6,317 nucleotides of DNA, taken from an uncultured Lachnospiraceae bacterium (GTDB lineage Bacteria > Bacillota > Clostridia > Lachnospirales > Lachnospiraceae). The DNA is taken from positions 1-6,317 of the forward strand of contig CADCPL010000019.1 of assembly GCA_902803305.1 (NCBI GenBank), read 5' to 3'. A program made the position numbers and the translations under genes. Numbering within the stretch: the first letter of the stretch is position 1; each line of letters starts with the position of its first letter. Below are positions 4,914 to 6,317 of the stretch, one piece after another. The notes under the pieces are model-generated. The model was not told the DNA's origin. It saw only the letters and a program-made list of their open reading frames with translations, and made no database searches.

Positions 4914-6317
4914 CTACTTCTTACCTTTTGAAACCTTTATGGTAATTGTCTTTGTAACTCCACCCGGATAGGTGAGCTTAACCTTAACAGATCCGCTCTT
5001 GCCGTTAAGTTTCTTAATAAGGATGCGGCCTGCAATGTCCGGATCAACTTCCGCCACTACATTTTGGGGAGTAAGCTCGGCACTCACGGGTTCGATGGTC
5101 CGTACATGCTTAGCCGAGTCCTTATATGTGCTAAGGATGTTCGCCGAGGCTATTACATATGTGCCGTCTGCCTTCTCGGCAAGAGCCTTGGGGATGACCA
5201 CATTTGACGTCTTAGTTACGGGTGTTGTCTTCTTAGCGGCGACGTTCTTTACAAGCATTGTCACCTCGACAGGTGTGCCTCCTGCGCTGCTGTCAGTTAC
5301 GGTAAGTTTAAGTGTCATGTCTCCTATCTTGAGACTCTTTGCCTTCATCTCTTCAGCACCTGTATATGTGACCTCTATATTGCCGTTGTTCATCAAAGCC
5401 TCAAATGATTCTGCAGGCAGGGGTGTTCCCTTATTAAGAGTGATCGATGTGACTGACACATCAGTTATCGTTCCCTGCACTTCCTTGAGTGTCGGCTCTA
5501 TGATCATAGGCATCTTCGTTACCACATCATACTTCTGTTTTATCTTACCCGTTGCTGAGTATCCCTTATCGGTAACCTTTATCTTAACAGCAAGCTTGGC
5601 ATTACCGCCTGTCAGATTAACAGTATAACTTCCCTTTCCTATACTGCTCCTTCCAAGCGCCACCGTAAGTGTTCCGTCACCGATGCTTACAAGGTTTTCC
5701 TCTCCCTTCTTGCCCTTTGTGGCAGTAACCGTCGATGCAGTTGCGGCCTCACCGTTTAAGGTAAGCGGGAATGAGAAGCTCTGCTCCGGTGCCTTCGTAC
5801 TAAGAGTCACCTGCGTCATTCCGCCCATATCAACAGACAACACATCCTTATCAGGCTTGATCTCGGATATCGTGTAACTAAGCTGAACCGGGTCTTTCTC
5901 ATTCCATCCGTGCTTGCTGATCACAAGCTTATCTGAAGCCTTGGCGCTTGCCTTTATTGATACTTGTCCATTATCACCAACAGTTACTATATTGCTTCCG
6001 TACGTAACAGTTGCTCCCGTGAGGTCATACGGCACGTAGTTTCCGTTCTCAGTCTGAACAAGTACTGTTGTCTTAAGTGTCGTTTCAACACCCTTCTTCA
6101 CCGTACCCTTCGTGCTCGAGAGCTTGAGCACCGGTTTATCATATGTGAATGGTAATGTATATGATACTGCACCCTCATCACCAAGGTCAAAATCAAACAC
6201 ATTGGTGCCCGCGGCCTTCTTCCGGTCTGCGCCCTCCTTAAGAGAAACGGCTATCTTATCCTTTGAAAGCACCGCGGTAAAGTACTTGGCAGAATTCTTA
6301 TTACTGTTTGCCACCTC
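4914..6317 (-). CDS. Surface/secreted beta-rich repeat protein, C-terminal part (5' end beyond the window)
   Basis: The frame is open to the window edge. The GTG at 6314 is preceded in frame by a GAG codon and has no visible ribosome binding site, so 467 residues of a longer protein are seen. Numbering from that GTG, the sequence is rich in Lys, Thr, Val, Ser and Gly, almost free of Cys and Trp, and made of alternating beta strands and turns. It looks like a string of Ig-like sandwich domains: about 60-152 (PVLKLSSTKGTVKKG to LSYTISEI), 153-249, 265-357 and 365-462. No exact repeat is obvious between them. The C-terminus, TKTITIKVSKGKK, has no LPXTG motif, no hydrophobic anchor and no SLH or choline-binding module, so anchoring, if any, must be elsewhere. 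The protein could be a cell-surface adhesin or a structural extracellular protein; no named family is recognised. It converges on the exporter gene and stops in TAG at 4914-4916. Confidence 0.8.
   Translation of the reverse strand, partial: EVANSNKNSAKYFTAVLSKDKIAVSLKEGADRKKAAGTNVFDFDLGDEGAVSYTLPFTYDKPVLKLSSTKGTVKKGVETTLKTTVLVQTENGNYVPYDLTGATVTYGSNIVTVGDNGQVSIKASAKASDKLVISKHGWNEKDPVQLSYTISEIKPDKDVLSVDMGGMTQVTLSTKAPEQSFSFPLTLNGEAATASTVTATKGKKGEENLVSIGDGTLTVALGRSSIGKGSYTVNLTGGNAKLAVKIKVTDKGYSATGKIKQKYDVVTKMPMIIEPTLKEVQGTITDVSVTSITLNKGTPLPAESFEALMNNGNIEVTYTGAEEMKAKSLKIGDMTLKLTVTDSSAGGTPVEVTMLVKNVAAKKTTPVTKTSNVVIPKALAEKADGTYVIASANILSTYKDSAKHVRTIEPVSAELTPQNVVAEVDPDIAGRILIKKLNGKSGSVKVKLTYPGGVTKTITIKVSKGKK

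Noticed and set aside
4972..5628. 218-codon plus-strand frame opposite the surface-protein gene
   Set aside because: It is a hydrophobic mirror of a Lys/Thr/Val-rich coding strand, with no ribosome binding site; the minus frame is much longer and more coherent.
6312..6314. GTG as the true start of the surface protein
   Set aside because: The frame continues upstream to the window edge without a stop, and no ribosome binding site or signal peptide is visible, so the gene is truncated by the window.

Overview
The window looks like chromosomal DNA of a Gram-positive Clostridia-type bacterium, most likely a gut or rumen Lachnospiraceae-like organism. The grounds are strong GGAGG-type ribosome binding sites, moderate GC with AT-rich intergenic DNA, a short TetR regulator with a CPBP membrane protease and an MFS exporter behind it, a lipobox lipoprotein, and a long lysine-rich surface-type protein. 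No phylogenetic marker is present, so this placement is an inference. There is no tRNA, rRNA, CRISPR array or transposase gene.

Left part (1-1952, all minus strand). From right to left this is a probable three-member unit: a lipoprotein of unknown function (1952 to 879), a GNAT acetyltransferase of the phosphinothricin/methionine-sulfoximine acetyltransferase type (793 to 278), a tiny ORF almost touching its stop (275 to 141), and an intrinsic terminator (stem 93-133, with its T-run on the minus strand at 80-92). Two places in this unit read as if a single base had shifted the frame: the end of the lipoprotein gene and the tiny ORF.

Centre (1953-2183) is a divergent control region. A TTGACA-17-TAATAT promoter for the rightward genes is bracketed by two copies of a 15-bp palindromic element (13 of 15 bases identical). 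One lies just upstream of the -35 box and one on the predicted start of transcription. They are the obvious candidates for the operators of the TetR regulator encoded immediately downstream. A leftward promoter (TTGATA-17-CATAAT) for the lipoprotein unit lies about 40 bp further left.

Right-centre (2184-4864, plus strand) is a compact operon: TetR regulator (197 aa), CPBP intramembrane protease (294 aa, all three motifs present) and an MFS exporter (410 aa) whose GTG start lies inside the CPBP gene. The arrangement suggests a ligand-induced export/immunity module: the regulator senses a compound, the MFS protein exports it, and the CPBP protein protects or processes something in the membrane. 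The last codons and stop of the exporter lie inside a perfect 14-bp-stem palindrome resembling widespread REP-like repeats. It probably also serves as a bidirectional terminator.

Right edge (4914-6317, minus strand) is the C-terminal 467 residues of a larger, beta-rich, Lys/Thr/Val-rich surface or secreted protein whose start lies outside the window. It converges on the exporter gene.
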